Source of the DNA: Blasia pusilla | Lineage: Eukaryota > Marchantiophyta > Marchantiopsida > Blasiales | Reading direction: 5' to 3' | Length of the DNA stretch: 64,000 nucleotides | Assembly: GCA_050084515.1 (NCBI GenBank) | Contig: CM114273.1 | Coordinates: forward strand, 8,866,001 to 8,930,000 | Shown: positions 33,503 to 45,510 of the stretch, one piece after another | Position numbering within the stretch: position 1 is the stretch's first letter | How the letters are laid out: each line of letters opens with the position of its first letter | Notes under the pieces: generated by a model | What the model was told of the DNA's origin: nothing | The model's input: the letters and a program-made list of their open reading frames with translations, nothing else | Databases searched by the model: none | Translations under genes and position numbers: made by a program

Positions 33503-34917
33503 CAAGCATGTCAACCCAATCTACATGGCTAGCTGCGGAGGTTCAGGTTCTAGCTGGCTGCTCTACGACCCTTTTTTTTTCCCATAGGCGCGTCAGACGA
33601 ATGCCTTCGTTGTCAGCAGCAGCAAGGAATGCCAAGGATAGCCATGTGACTACCTCGAGGATAGTTGGCCTTGAGTACACCATCTCCAAGGAAAGAATCT
33701 TTTGGACAGGTTAGTCTAGTTTCTTGAGCCTTTAAGTGGTCAGCAGTCTCAGCACAAGACCAAGGCGGCTAGAGATCAAGGAATCTGACTGATAGCATCA
33801 AATTAGATCGCCGGCCAGTGCAATCCTAATACGAGCACGTGATCGGGTCCAATCTCCTCGCACAGTTTCGTCCAATGATCGGGGAGACAGGGGTTACTAG
33901 TAATCCTAACCGGTCAAAATCAAGAATTTTCATTTCATTTAAAACTGATCGGGAAAAAATATCCTTATTACTAGTTATCGGATGAGTGAGAATAAAGATA
34001 ATCAGAAATTTTAGACAATAAAAAGGATCAAGAGGGATTGTAATGGGAATTAGTAGAGGTTAGTAAGGGTTTTAGTAGGCTAAACCCCTAAATGAACAGT
34101 TTTCCATCTGCGAGTAAACAGATGGAAAACTAACCCCCGGAGACCTATTATCCGCTGGACAGAAGTTTTGTCCACAGGAAGAAAACTGGACACGACACGA
34201 CGAAACCCTATAGGAACAGGACTGGATCACATTTTTATGTGTAACCGGTAAAAAACGGACGCTCTGAAAGAAACTGTCCGAGCCTTGCATCTCGCCACAA
34301 ATAGTGTCTGCACTTCCCTCCAAAATGTGTGCAGAGGCAACTGCTCAATCGCCGAGTGCAGTCACTTTCCATCATGCGAGTATTCTAGCTAGATCCCTAC
34401 CGAATATGGCGAGACTATCCATACAATTCCGCATTCGTACATTGAATTTTTCTCCTTTCCAACATTCCCAGATATTCGCCTCCCTCCTTTCTACCCTTTC
34501 TAGCCCGTTTGTCGGACCCCGTAGTAGTCCTCGACGACTCCATGTCAGGGTTCGGGGAGTTTTTCCGTGGGACCCGGTACATTACCGGGAATGGTAAATC
34601 GGAAACGGAAATTCCGGTTGTGAACTGGGAGACCGAAATTATTGTTGCACTCATGGGAGAGTTGTGCAGACTCTGCAGAGACGGGTGCTAGACCGATGGA
34701 GAACCACTCTTTTCACACGTGAGACAGACAGATCGGTGCGAGCTACCTATCATGCGGTTTGGCCTACTGGGGGGATATCTAATGGCATCCCTCCACGAGT
34801 CCACGACGCCTCCCGAACCTCCTGAGGCTTATCTCGTGGTGGGCATCACAAGCTAAACGTGGACACAAAGGATCCGGCTCTCCTCCATTGTCACACGAAA
34901 GGGTTGCCTTTAAACAA

Positions 34918-35045
34918 AGATGCACTTCGATAAAAACGAGTGATGGAAAACCCATCGGAAGTACAAAAGAGGGGGACTCAAAGAGTCAAAACCTGAAGGC
35001 CACAACAAAACCTTGCCTTTCGGCCATTCTCGGGCGGGCGCGGTA
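34918..35045 (-). mobile_element. LINE 3'-end fragment
   Basis: On the minus strand this reads GGCCTTCAGGTTTTGACTC, then CCCCCTCTTTTGTACTTCCG and ATGGGTTTTCCATCACTCG. It matches the tail block of the 267-bp insertion at 43,730-43,996 (CCCCCTCTTTTGTATCGTG, ATGGGTTTCCCATCC) and typical 3' ends of plant L1 elements. Only the tail is present, as expected of 5'-truncated insertion. Confidence 0.6.
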
Positions 35046-35077
35046 GAGTGGGAGGTGCTGACTACGACATCCGATTC

Positions 35078-35225
35078 AATGCTCGGCAAGAACAGGCACT
35101 CTTTAGCCGGTTGAGAACGAGTGATTCCCGGTTCACATCTGCAATGGCGAAATTTCCGACTACCTTGAAATTTCGCCTCTCTCGCCAAGATACCGGTAAG
35201 CATTAAAATTCTTGCCGAGCTCTGT
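35078..35225. repeat. Dispersed repeat, second copy
   Basis: This copy starts GCTCGGCAAGAACAGGCACTC and contains CGAAATTTCCGACTACCTT, matching 33,079-33,260 in order but with an internal length difference. Confidence 0.55.
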
Positions 35226-35962
35226 CGGAAGGTATGAACGCCCGCCAAAAGACCAAAAGTTTATTCCTGTCTTTGCCGTTGTGGTGCGCTGCATCCAGTG
35301 ATATTCATCCATATCACTGGAGAACGAATGGTCGTACTGGCGAAGAACATGACGAATTTCAGTAAAAGACGAGGACAGTACTTGTGAGGGATTTCCTGCA
35401 GCAATCCTGCTCACATCCTTTTTCCTCCTCTCCGAGACGCCGACATGCTGGAAACCAAATCCACCGTTGAAGTGAAATTACTACGCCGGGATTATCCACT
35501 GTCGCACTTGGCACGTGAAATACCGTTTCGTCATGTCCTGCTTTAGAGTCTAGACGATGCCCACTCGGAGTCTCCGAGCGACTGACTGCGGTAAGTAGCG
35601 CCGACAAAGGAGTGGACATCTCGTTTCTCGGTAATTGAAATTCTGGTGAATAAACGCTGTCGCTGAAGTTTGAGTTTGAGCTGTTGGAAGTTGGAATATC
35701 TGTATTACCAGATGCGTTTATGACTGGAGCTCGAAGATTCTGTAAATTCCAAGTGGGCCCAACCCACGGGATGAATCTTCTTGTACCCTAAGGTCCCTAA
35801 TTGGAGACTGATCCTTATCGTGTCACACATCGTACTGTCTGGGTGGAGGCGAGGTGGGGCCGGTGTCCAATAACTCGTTGTGCTCTTTCCGAGTGTACCC
35901 AAAGCCCGGAAGCCTAGGGAAGGATTACTGGAGTCTGGAAGCTCTCGAATCTCGATGAGCTG

Positions 35963-35979
35963 CTACTACTACTACTACT
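35963..35979. repeat. (CTA)n microsatellite
   Basis: Five to six CTA trinucleotides in a row. Confidence 0.9.
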
Positions 35980-36450
35980 GCCACGGTAGAATAAGAGGTC
36001 GGTGCAGTGCAGATAGAACAAATCTGCACTATTGAAGAGGAAGGGGATTACTGCAAGTAGGGTAAAAGAAAAAGTGAAGAGAAGATCCCATGGCCCGATT
36101 CCATGGGGTCGGGCTTGGGGACCCCCACATCCGGCGAAAGGCAGCCGGTGAGACGCCGGAACCTGCGGCTTTGCCCCGGTTGCTGGCAGGCGACCCAACG
36201 CCAGCAAGTGAACGGAAAGTTACGGAATCAACCGGTTGGTTTTCAAATACCCACCGGCTGTCCAAGTTACCGCATGCGGTTACGACGACGCTCATTTCTT
36301 GCAACCAAAATTTGTGGTCGTAAGAATTCCAATGACCCCGCCCAAAATCAAGGATGCTGACGACAAATCTGCGATGCCGATCGTTTCAAAAACACTTAGA
36401 CCGCAGGATCGCTCTCATCTTGCGTAACTAATGGGGTCGCGGATACATCA

Positions 36451-38034
36451 AGACTCATGGAATCGGGCCTTAAAAGTAGTAGGTGCGTCTCTTTTTGTGC
36501 TATGACTGTTTTTAGTGTGTTGGTTTTAGTGGAACTTCTAGTGGGAGCTAGGATATTAGTGCCTCCAACATTGGAGGTTTCCGACTTCCATGAAAATCCA
36601 ACAAAATGTATATCTAAGATTTAAAATATCCACTTAAAAAAAAATTAGACCTGAAAAGAAGACAAAGACGCAACATCACTCTAAACTCACATACCTGAAC
36701 TCAAAGGGTCACCTGCAAACACAATAGCGGGTTATAACATCCCAAGGAGAGGAGTCGAGAAATGGAATGCAAAAGAAATCCACAACAAGCCAACACAAAA
36801 ACCAACTCAACGAGTTATATGATGAATAGTCTAAAAATAATCTGACAAGAACACTAGTGGTTGGTCAAATGTTAATGGATGACGAGGTGAGCGATCCTCA
36901 ACCATTTCGACCCATCGTATCAATGCCAAAGCTTATGCAAGTTGTAAGGCCACTTAAATGATTTGCCAAAAATAAATAGTAACTAGAGAGAAAGAAGGAC
37001 TACGAGAAGGGGAAAGGTAATAATTTTTAAGGGAGTGATGAACATATGTTTTAGGAAAGTATCAAAAGACACATGTGAGAGCCCAAACAGTTCCATTGCA
37101 AAAAGAATAAATCCATAGGTCGCATGCATCACTTGACTACTTGATTCTTGCTACCACTTCGGCCTTAGAACCTTTAGTATGTAATGCAAAACAGACCAAG
37201 TTAAGATGTATTGGATCAACAACAATCACATCACCCAATAGATTAAAGCCAACTTGAGACATAGCAAGATCAACTCTCCGACAAGAGGTTGCTTGTGTAA
37301 TAGAAGGTAGGACATGTCCTTGCTCTTGTGACTTACCCAATGGTCTATTATATAATTCAAACCATCGATACCGCCTCTTCTCTAATCAATAACCTTTGCA
37401 TCAATGGGCTCCCCACATAGACAATTCGACACTCCTAGTAGAAAAGGATGAAAAAGTCCAAAGTGTAAACACAAAGCTATCGAGATTATACTCTAAAGAA
37501 GATAAAATGGAAGAATAAGAGGATTCGCAAATAAGCCATGCCCCCGCTCTTGTACTCACTTCTAAATGCACATGAGCTTGATGAGTGTCAAAGGATGCCT
37601 CTAAGAGAATGTTGGAAAAGTTGATTCGATGCAAATTCTCAGAGATATGCACTTGAAGTCAATCAAGCCCTTTTGTAATCAATTGATTGAAATAGGGTTG
37701 AATTTCTTATATAGCAAGAAGAATAAGAGCTTGCCAATCGGAAAATCTCACTTTTTTGGGAATAATAGATGTTCCTCCTCTATGTGGGTGACATGATCCA
37801 TCAAGTTGGGTTATATATCTTATTGGAAAAACCTTGAAGTCATAATTTATGAAATCTTAGCCCAACCCCCTCAAAAAGGCTATTGGAGCACATAAAATTG
37901 TGGAGGAAAGATCCATACCTCCAAAAGAAATAGGTAAGATAGCTTATCGTAAAGCCAAGATACCATTATCTCTCGCAAATGTATTCGAACCAAGAAATTG
38001 ACCAAAATTTGCCACAATATAAGTGTCAAAAGAG
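36451..38034. other. Unassigned DNA, possible retroelement remnant on the minus strand
   Basis: The minus strand at 37,340-37,137 is open for 67 codons with QATSCRRVDLAMSQVGFNLL and GDVIVVDPIHLNLVC. It looks like part of a plant retroelement C-terminal region, but I cannot name the family with confidence. A second minus-strand frame of 83 codons lies at 37,401-37,652. No other coding signal was seen. Confidence 0.3.
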
Positions 38035-38100
38035 CAAGGTTGCATATGGACAAAGTCTATGTCCGTGTCCGCGGACATATCCATTTCCGTAGAGTTATGT
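38035..38100 (+). mobile_element. Terminal repeat of the CAAGGTTGCA family
   Basis: The plus strand reads CAAGGTTGCATATGGACAAA, then GTCCGTGTCCGCGGACATAT. The same sequence in inverse orientation ends at 46,586, and related ends bound the element at 3.4 kb. Whether 38,035 and 46,586 are the two ends of one 8.5-kb element or separate insertions is unclear, since the flanks do not match. Confidence 0.5.
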
Positions 38101-39500
38101 CTGTCCCATTGAAGGACTTGTCCATGTGAGCCCTATCTCTTCCTTCTTTCTCATACTCCCTACTTGCCTTCGTGATCCGCACTTTCTCGTTTCTTTCTCC
38201 TCCTGCCTCCACTCCCTTCCCCCTTATGGCCCCGCCTGCCCTTGGTCTATCTTCCATCATCAATTATGAGTGTTGGCCTCACCTTTTTTAATCCATGTCG
38301 AAACTTGTCAGTCTTAGACAGGGATTTTTCCATTTTCTACAACCATGCAAAAGAGGCCACATGTAAAAATTGTCACATCTTAGTTAGCTGACATATACAC
38401 TTCTATCGTGTTGACGCCATAGAGGGTTAGCGGGATGTTTGGGTATAACTTCGTTTTGAGGTGTTGGATGAAGTTGATGAGAAGTCCATTGCTATGAATG
38501 TTCCTATTTTGGTATTTGTTAGCCAAGGGACTTGTTGACGGGGTCAAGGGTCACCTGTCACTTGAGCAAGCAAATTACCATTGGAGAGGCTATTTTTGGG
38601 GGAAGACCCTTTTGGCTCTTCCCAAGGCTATAAGAGAGGGGGAGATGGCTTTCTCAAGCTATCTTTTTGGTGTTGGGCCTTTGGAGCACCTCTCTTGCTT
38701 GTGTGCGTGTGTAGAAACTAGGGTGCCAGTGCTAGCGTCCGAATTTCCTCATAGCGGAGGATGGATGTGCCTCAATATGTTGATGTAGATTCAAGAGTGG
38801 AGTTAGCCGTGTGAGCTATTTTTACTCTGATTTTACATGAGAAAGATACGAGGTATATATGTATGTAGGTAGGCAACCAAGTTCCCTCGATGGAGAGCCC
38901 CTTGAGATTCATGTGGGCATTTATATTTTCAATTTTTTTGTACGAAAAGTGGTGCAAGGAAGCGCTGCCCATTTTTATAAGATTTAAGGTAGCAAATTTA
39001 ACTACGATAGTAGCAGTGTAGCGCATGTTGGGAGGACGTGAAGAAGAGAGAAGAAGCATTTTAGGTTGAAGATTTTAGAGGGGTTGTCAAGTAAATGGCG
39101 GCTAAGCTTAGGTCGTGGGAGTAGCTGCTAGAGTCCTTGAACAGTGAAGGGTTGGGTCATCCTTTTTAGGTCAAGAGCACCGCGTTGAAATTTGAGGCAG
39201 TAAGGGCGATGTAGGTTAAGAGGGTCTGGGAGAGGCCACATAGGGCGGTATGCCTTCAAGCCGAGTAGGAAGATGAGAGAGGGCTAGTCGAGTTTGTGTA
39301 GGGACGGAGGTAGTGAGTATGTAGGAGCTTCAATGTGTCAAGGGCTCCAACGTAAGGTTGATGCAATTCGATAAGGGTCTGAAAAGTTGGAGAGCGGGGC
39401 TACAACCATAGGGCAGTACGTCAAGCTGTATCAAGGGCACTAAGATGAAGGAGAAAAAATGGGGCTCTATTGGGAGCCATACACGTGGAGATAGCGGAGG
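38101..39500. other. Unassigned DNA
   Basis: Short frames at 38,498-38,788 (plus) and 38,772-39,059 (minus) have no recognisable motif. The DNA between the TIR-type end at 38.0 kb and the copia remnant at 39.5 kb contains nothing else I can identify; it may be decayed 3' copia sequence. Confidence 0.3.
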
Positions 39501-40357
39501 TTAGTAGGCCCAAGAGTTGAGGAAATAGCCGCACAAAGTAGAGGTCCGGCTTGAAAGAAGTTGTAGGTGCCACAATTGTGTCATATTTGTTACATCTCCA
39601 TATATTGTGGATGTTACTAAAGCTCCAACTACAATGATTTCATCTTCAAGCTTATACAAGGTTCCAACCTCCTTGCCCTTCATTAAGATCAAGGTTCCTT
39701 TTGAAACTCTTAGATTTCCACTCTTTGCTGCCCATTTGCAGCCATTATCGTCGCGCACACCAAGAGAAATCAAGTTCTTCCATACATCTAGGACATGTCG
39801 CACCATAGTGAACATTCAAATAGTCCCATCAAACATCTTCATACGAACAGAACCAATCCCTACTGTCTTACATGGCATGTCGTTCCCCATCAAGACAGTT
39901 CCACTAGCCTAGTTGTGATATGTATTGAAGCACTTTTTGCAAGGACATATGTGGTAAGAGCAATCGGAATCCATAATCCATGCATATATCACAAAAGAGA
40001 TCTCTTCCAAAAGTAATAGTCAATACATAATCATCTTCGTTTGACTCTACTACGCTAGCTTGTTTAGAGGTCTTATCTTTCTCTCTATGTACGTTCCTCG
40101 ATGGGTCCTTTCTTTGGTCCTCTATGCAATCATTCTTCATGTGGCCTACCTTTCCCTAGGTCTGAAATTTACCTTTCACATTACTACTCCTAGATCAAGA
40201 ATTCAACCTTTAAATGCCTCTTGTTTTACTACTATTAGTTGGCCTACTCCTATCGACAAGAGCCTCTGAGTTTTTCTCCTCACTCTAGGACATATTTGTT
40301 AACTTATTAGAAAATAATGTAGCACTAACCTCATCCAAGTCTATGGTATCTTTATCA
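39501..40357 (-). pseudogene. Ty1/copia gag end, protease and pre-integrase region (3' part of split element)
   Basis: On the minus strand the order is KDTIDLDEVSATLFSN (end of the gag UBN2-like domain, 40.35 kb), a zinc-knuckle remnant GKVGHMKNDC (40.14 kb), the copia protease WIMDSDCSYHICPCKK (about 39.98 kb; canonical DSGCSYH with Gly changed to Asp), then VRHVLDVWKNLISLGVRDDN...KGTLILMKGKEVGTLY and LWHL, the gag pre-integrase domain. Integrase and reverse transcriptase are not seen further on. The 5' part of the same gag lies at 45.5-46.0 kb, separated by the LINE. Stops and the altered active site show it is dead. Confidence 0.85.
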
Positions 40358-40372
40358 TATACGATAGACTGA

Positions 40373-41090
40373 TACACACACGAAGTTGTGAGAGATTTGA
40401 GTTTCTACTCTTCTAGATTTGAGGATTTCAAATCTGAATCTTGCGGAGGCCATATCTTTAAGGTGGAGTGTTATATGAAGCGGAAATTTTAAGGAAACTT
40501 TGAATGTGAGGATTCGTCTAGCCCTAAAAATTTCAAGCACAACCGAGTTACACACACGAAGTTGTGAGAGATTTGAGTTTCTGCTCTTCTAGATTTGAGG
40601 ATTTCAGATCTGAATCTTGCGGAGGCCATATCTTTGAGGTGGAGTGTCATATGAAGCTGAGATTTTAAGAAAATGTGGAGTGTAAAGAGGAATTTTAGCA
40701 ATAGGAATTTCAAGCACAAAAAAGTTACACACACAAAGGTGTGAGAGATTTGAGTTTTTGCTCTTCTAGATTTCAGGATTTCAGTTCTGAATCTTGCGGA
40801 GGCCATATCTTTGAGGTGGAGTGTCATATGAAGCTGAGATTTTAAGAAAATGTGGAGTGTAAAGAGGAATTTTAGCAATAGGAATTTCAAGCACAAAAGA
40901 GTTACACACACAAAGGTGTGAGAGATTTAAGTTTTTGCTCTTCTAGATTTGAGGATTTCAGATCTGAATCTTGCGGAGGCCATATCTTTGAGGTGGAGTG
41001 TCATATGAAGCTGAGATTTTGAGACAACATGGAGTGTCAAGAGGTGCCCTATTCTTGAGTATTTCAAGTACAACCAACTTCTAGAGCAGA
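40373..41090 (+). repeat. Four tandem 5' monomers of the LINE, about 177 bp each
   Basis: Units begin with ACACACACGAAGTTGTGAGAG or ACACACACAAAGGTGTGAGAG at about 40,373, 40,550, 40,727 and 40,903. Each contains TTGAGTTTYTRCTCTTCTAG, GAATCTTGCGGAGGCCATAT and a GTGGAGTGTYATATGAAG block. They directly precede ORF1. Long minus-strand frames such as 40,489-40,911 are the repeat read antisense. By analogy with monomeric L1 5' regions they may act as promoter units (inference). Confidence 0.85.
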
Positions 41091-41166
41091 AGTTGTGTGG
41101 TATTGGAGATTTAGTCATACTTTATTGGAGGTCATGCAATATCTGGGATGTTGTGAAGTCGACTGC

Positions 41167-41926
41167 ATGATGACTACTCAAGATGAAATCTTGAATCTAA
41201 TGCAAGCGGTCTTGCATGAATTGAAAGAGCTTTGAAAATAATTCAAGGTACAAACTTCTCAATTAAACCTTGCATATATTGAAATCCAAGAGTTAAAGGC
41301 ATCGCAATAGGTTTTCAAGAAAGTGTTGAAAGATAGTTTTAGTGTGATGCTTGATCTTTCCAAATCTCTTGCGGATGTTCAAGAGAAGGCATCATCATTA
41401 GCGACTACTCCCAATAGTCCAGGATTGCATGAGGTTGTTGAAACTTTAGAAGTGAAACTGAAATCTTATGCTGAAGCTACAAAGGTTGCTCATATCTCTT
41501 TCTGTCAAGAGCAAGAGATAGAAAAGGAAAACCAATTTGCCCGTAGAAAGAATGTGAGAATCTCAGGTTTGCCGGAAACATAGAGCGAAGAGGTGAAGAG
41601 TGTTGTCACCAAGTTCTTGGTTGATACACTTCATGTTCATAACCCGAACTTGGCTCAAGCTTTCCGTATTGGGAAAACGGGAACTCAACCTCGTACCATT
41701 CTAGTTAAGTTTGTTGATCACAACTCAACGTGATACTGCCATGGCTAACAAGGCCATTCTCAAAGGACAGAGGATATGGTTGGATCCTGATCTTACACCT
41801 CTACAAGTTGTAGCTAGGAGAAAGGAGCTTGCAAAGGTCAAAGAGGCTCAAGAAGTAGGTTTTATTGCTTATCTACGCGATAGTCGAGCAATTGTTACCC
41901 AGAGAAAAAGAGAGTTATCAACCTAG
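41167..41926 (+). pseudogene. LINE ORF1 (nucleic-acid-binding protein)
   Basis: From the ATG at 41,167 the frame reads MMTTQDEILNLMQAVLHELK and continues through a helical, probably coiled-coil region (DLSKSLADVQEKASSLATTP, VVETLEVKLKSYAEATKVAH) into RRKNVRISGLPET, a typical entry to the L1 ORF1 RRM-like domain. FRIGKTGTQPRTILVKF, KGQRIWLDPDLTPLQVVARR and a basic end follow. ORF1 proteins bind the element RNA. Stops (TGA and TAA near 41,235-41,243, TAG near 41,308 and 41,581) and a frameshift near 41,710 inactivate it; the TAG codons fit CAG to TAG. Confidence 0.75.
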
Positions 41927-41938
41927 TAATCCTAGAAG

Positions 41939-44900
41939 ATGAGAGTGCTGATGTGGAATATAGGAGGCCTTTCAACAACAAGGTATGTGAATGCTCTACC
42001 AATTTGAGAGATGGCGGACATCATCAATATTGTGGAGACTTGGGAACATGAGAGCAATGCTATTGCAAAGATGCAAGGGTTTACTTTGGTGGGATCGACA
42101 TGGAACCAAAGAAGGCAACGGGCAGGAAGGGATTATGGCGGTATTGCTACTTTCATCAGGTCTCAATTTCTACGTTTGATACATCTAGAAGATCAAGATA
42201 TCGGGGGCCAATGTCATTGGCTACGTCTTGGTTTGGTTGGGGATTTTATTGTTATTTGGCAGTTTGTTATTTTGCACCACTGTCCATGCCTAAATACTCA
42301 ACACGCACTTACAATCAAAGTCAACCGTTCCATCAACTTATTGGGGATGTTGTAAAATATCAAAGCAAAGGTGAAGTCTTTTTAGTTGGGGATTTTAATG
42401 CTCGCACACGTATTGCTCAATTTATCCAATTCAGTGATTCCTTGACTTCTCCTCTTCTCGAAGAACTGGAGGATGTTTTGTGGTCTAGAATCTCTTCAAA
42501 TCTTTCTACAAATCCTTTCACAGAGCACTTTTTAACCTTCAGAGCCACTTGTAATTTGAAAGTTCTTAATGGAACCTCTCATTTTTCCAATTCTCACTCC
42601 AATACGTGTTTCTCCTCTACCAGCGCTAGCACCATCGATTATCTTATGTCCTCGCCCACTAATAGCTCTCTTATCTCTACATTTGATATTCTAGAACCTC
42701 AGCCTGAATCAGATCACGCACCTCTTTTGTTTATTCTCTCATTGTCAAAGGCAATTCCTCTCTCGACATGTCAATCTGTTTTAGCTTCTCCCAAGTTTCG
42801 CTTAGATCCTGGTAAAAAAGATCTTTATACGCTACATTTACAAGAACTCTTGACTTGCATTGTATGGAGCCCAGATCCACACATGGCAAGTTTGCAACTA
42901 ACCGAATTGCTCAACAACACTGTATCTAAGTTCTTTTCGCGGCACAAGGAGGGAAGTGCTAGGAGGCTACCTTGTAATGGGTGGTTTGACTCTAAATACA
43001 AGCAAGCAAGGGCAAGATAAGTTGATAAATCTTTGGATATCCAAAGTCGGCTTATTATGACGAGCCTTTACAAAGACTTGGTGAAATCTAAGAAACGAGC
43101 TTTCTTGTAGCGGAAGCAAGAGTCCTTGACAAGGGAGCTACATGAGGACCCCAAATGATTTTGGAGACGGTTAGTAGTACGATCTTAAAAACCTACTCTT
43201 GATCCCAAGTCTTTGATATCTTTTGCCAAAAAGCTGTATTTCTTCCCCGGCGCTATATCTATGCCACGTTGTGAAGGAATACATGGCTTATTCTCTGAAG
43301 CAGAGGTGATGACTCAACTAAGAAGATTAGCAAATGGTAAATGTGAGGATTTGGATGGTCTTTCTATTGAACTTTTCAAGTGGGGAGGAGATTGTATTGG
43401 ATCGATCCTCACCAAAGTATTGGGTGATGCTGCTATCTATGGTTTTCCTTCAACTATAAGCTACGGGAGATTGTTCCTATTCAAAAATTAGGAAGGAAGG
43501 ACTTGGTGACAAACTATCGCACAATCATAGTGGGTAGTATTTTTGCCAAGTTGTTTGGGAAATTGGTGGAGTCAAAGTTGAGCGCATGGACAGAGTCTTT
43601 CCAAAAGAGAGCATATGTCCAAGCTAGTTTTATGGGAGAAATCTAAGGGCAATGGAAAAGCTTTGTTTGACGGCTTCATCAATTTCAAGAAAGCTTTTGA
43701 TACTGTACCTCGTAAGCTCTTATGGGAAATAAAATAAAAGAAAATAAATAAATAAATAAATAAATAAATATATATATATATATGTAGAAAAAGGATGGGA
43801 AACCCATCACGATACAAAAGAGGGGGCATGGAGACCCAAAAAATAGACCTCAAGAGGCCGGAACCGGCCTCGAGGAGAAAGAAGGGGGCCTTCCCCCCTA
43901 ACGACCAAAATCACCAACAATAGAGACAATATAAGCAACACCTAGAGAACTATGACTACTACTAAGTGGGCCTCTAGCATTGGCGTCTCCAACCGCCTCT
44001 TATGGAAAAGGCTGCAAGCCATTGGAGTACCACCAAATCTCTTAGCATCCGTGGCCACGTTATACCATTCCGTTCGGGCCAAGATCAAAGGTTCACAAAC
44101 TCAAGAGATCTTGAGTACCATCAAAGTCATTCAAGGTTACCCTCTCTCCCCTACTCTATTTGGAGTTTTCATAGATGATATCGAAAAGTGGTTGGAGGAA
44201 TGTAATAATGAAGGTGTCAAGATTGGGGATTTTATCATCAAAGCTCTATTGTATGCAGATGATATCATATTACTAGCACGTGATGGCACTAGTTTACAAA
44301 AATACTTAGACACTTTGGCAAGGTTTTATACCCAAAATCAGATGGAGGTTAATATGGAGAAGTCTAAAGTCATTATAGTGGGTACTAGATCCAAGTTCTC
44401 GTTCTTTTACAAAGGTCTATAATAAGAACAAGTGAAGAGTTACAAATATCTAGCATCGATTTCTCTAATGACTATAGTTGGGCACTTTACGTGCAAAAGA
44501 AAGTAGAAGCTGGTTACAAAGCTCTATATTTATTTTAAAACCGATGTAGAAGAGCTCATCTTGTGTCTTGGAGTCTTAGGAAATTCTTTTTTAGGAGCTT
44601 AGTGTTGCTGGTGGTCTTATATGGGATCCAAGTTTGGGGCCCTAGTTGTAAGAAGACAGGTTGGGAGCGCGTGGAGAGGGTACAAAAGATATTTCTACAA
44701 GAAGAATTGGGTGTAAGAAACCAAACTCAGTATGCTATTCTTCTTGCGAAAACACGTTGTCTTCCTCTAGAGGCTGGAGCTCTTTACTTGACCATCACTT
44801 ACATCGCAAGGGTGAGATCTCGTGATGTTTCTCACCTCCCTCATCAAGCTTTGCGAGCCACACGTTCCATAGGGTGGATGGCGGATGTGGTGACTTGGTC

Positions 44901-45380
44901 TTCAAAGTGGAATGTAGTGGAAAGCGATTGGGACTTGAAACCAATGACACTCCGCGAGCATCTACAAAAGTAATTTCTCAACATTATTTGGAGCAGCTCG
45001 GGCACCAAAACGGAGTTTTATCAACTTCATGTTAATCCTATGCTTGTATATTGTGAACAAGGATATCTACTTGCGGGGATCTCCACGTTCTTACGTCATA
45101 TTATGGCACGACATAGAAGTGGGTCTCATAGGCTAGGAATTGAGGAAGAACGATGGTTTAATATTGATATAAGTGAATGAATTTGTAGGTTATGTGACGA
45201 AGAAAATATTGAGGATGAAGAGCATGTATTTATTACATGTCCAAGGTATGAAGAGATTAGATTAGCTCATAAAATAGATGTGGAGAGTTTCTATTCTTTA
45301 CTACATCTAGTGCCTTATGATTTAGGTTGTTATATTAGGGACGTCATTATTCATCGCTCAAGTGCTCTAAGCAGTAGCTA
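41939..45380 (+). pseudogene. LINE ORF2 (endonuclease and reverse transcriptase)
   Basis: ORF2 would make a single protein for target-primed reverse transcription. The endonuclease begins MRVLMWNIGGLSTT (41,939) and shows ETWEHES, GGIATFI, VFLVGDFNAR (42.38 kb), DYLMSS and PESDHAPLL (42.71 kb), the catalytic Asn, Glu, Asp and His motifs. Reverse transcriptase blocks are NGKCEDLDGLSIELFKWGGD (43.35 kb), NYRTIIVGSIFAKLFGKLVE (43.52 kb), FKKAFDTVPRKLLW (43.69 kb), VIQGYPLSPTLFG (44.13 kb) and LLYADDIILLARDG (YADD at 44,252-44,263). A C-terminal zinc finger CRLCDEENIEDEEHVFITCP lies near 45,188-45,245. Frameshifts near 42.3, 43.49 and 44.42 kb, several stops and a 267-bp insertion make it non-functional. 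Confidence 0.9.
43730..43996 (-). mobile_element. 5'-truncated LINE fragment inserted in the LINE reverse transcriptase
   Basis: The segment is flanked by CTCTTATGGGAAA (43,717-43,729) and CTCTTATGGAAAA (43,997-44,009), a 13-bp target duplication with one mismatch. Removing it joins RKLLW to KRLQAIGVP and restores the reverse transcriptase alignment. On the minus strand the insert ends with CCCCCTCTTTTGTATCGTGA, ATGGGTTTCCCATCC and a (TA)n(TTTA)n tail. It also holds an 18-bp palindrome GAGGCCGGAACCGGCCTC near 43,852. Confidence 0.85.
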
Positions 45381-45510
45381 GGAGAAGGTCTTTAGGATCT
45401 CTTTCAAGGTCAGTGAATGAATGACTTGTAATGTGTTTTTCAGCCTTTTGACCCTTTGGGTCCTACGGGCTTGATCTATTTACCATTTACCATTTATAAT
45501 AGATTAGTGA

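Larger units (their letters stand above)
32121..36450. other. Low-repeat, moderately GC-rich block of unknown function
   Basis: This stretch differs in composition from the surrounding AT-rich DNA and lacks recognised transposon proteins. The best open frame is on the minus strand at 32,317-32,655 (112 codons). Others at 32,762-33,067, 34,304-34,597, 34,910-35,248 and 35,914-36,207 overlap each other on opposite strands and share no domain. It contains dispersed repeats, a LINE tail and small tandem repeats listed separately. It may contain a degraded gene, but I cannot support one. Confidence 0.35.
40373..45494 (+). mobile_element. L1-type LINE inserted in copia gag
   Basis: The element has four tandem 5' monomers, ORF1, ORF2 (endonuclease, reverse transcriptase, C-terminal zinc finger) and a 3' end with TTTACCATTTACCATTTATA. 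It interrupts the copia gag exactly between codons: the left part of gag ends ...VTNLL at 45.50 kb and the right part resumes YDKDTIDL at 40.36 kb. Flanking TATACGATAGACTGA (40,358-40,372) and TATAATAGATTAGTGA (45,495-45,510) look like a diverged 14-15 bp target duplication. Confidence 0.85.

Noticed and set aside
40489-40911. 140-codon minus-strand ORF with repeated protein motif
   Set aside because: It is the antisense reading of the LINE 5' monomers; the protein repeat merely reflects the DNA repeat.
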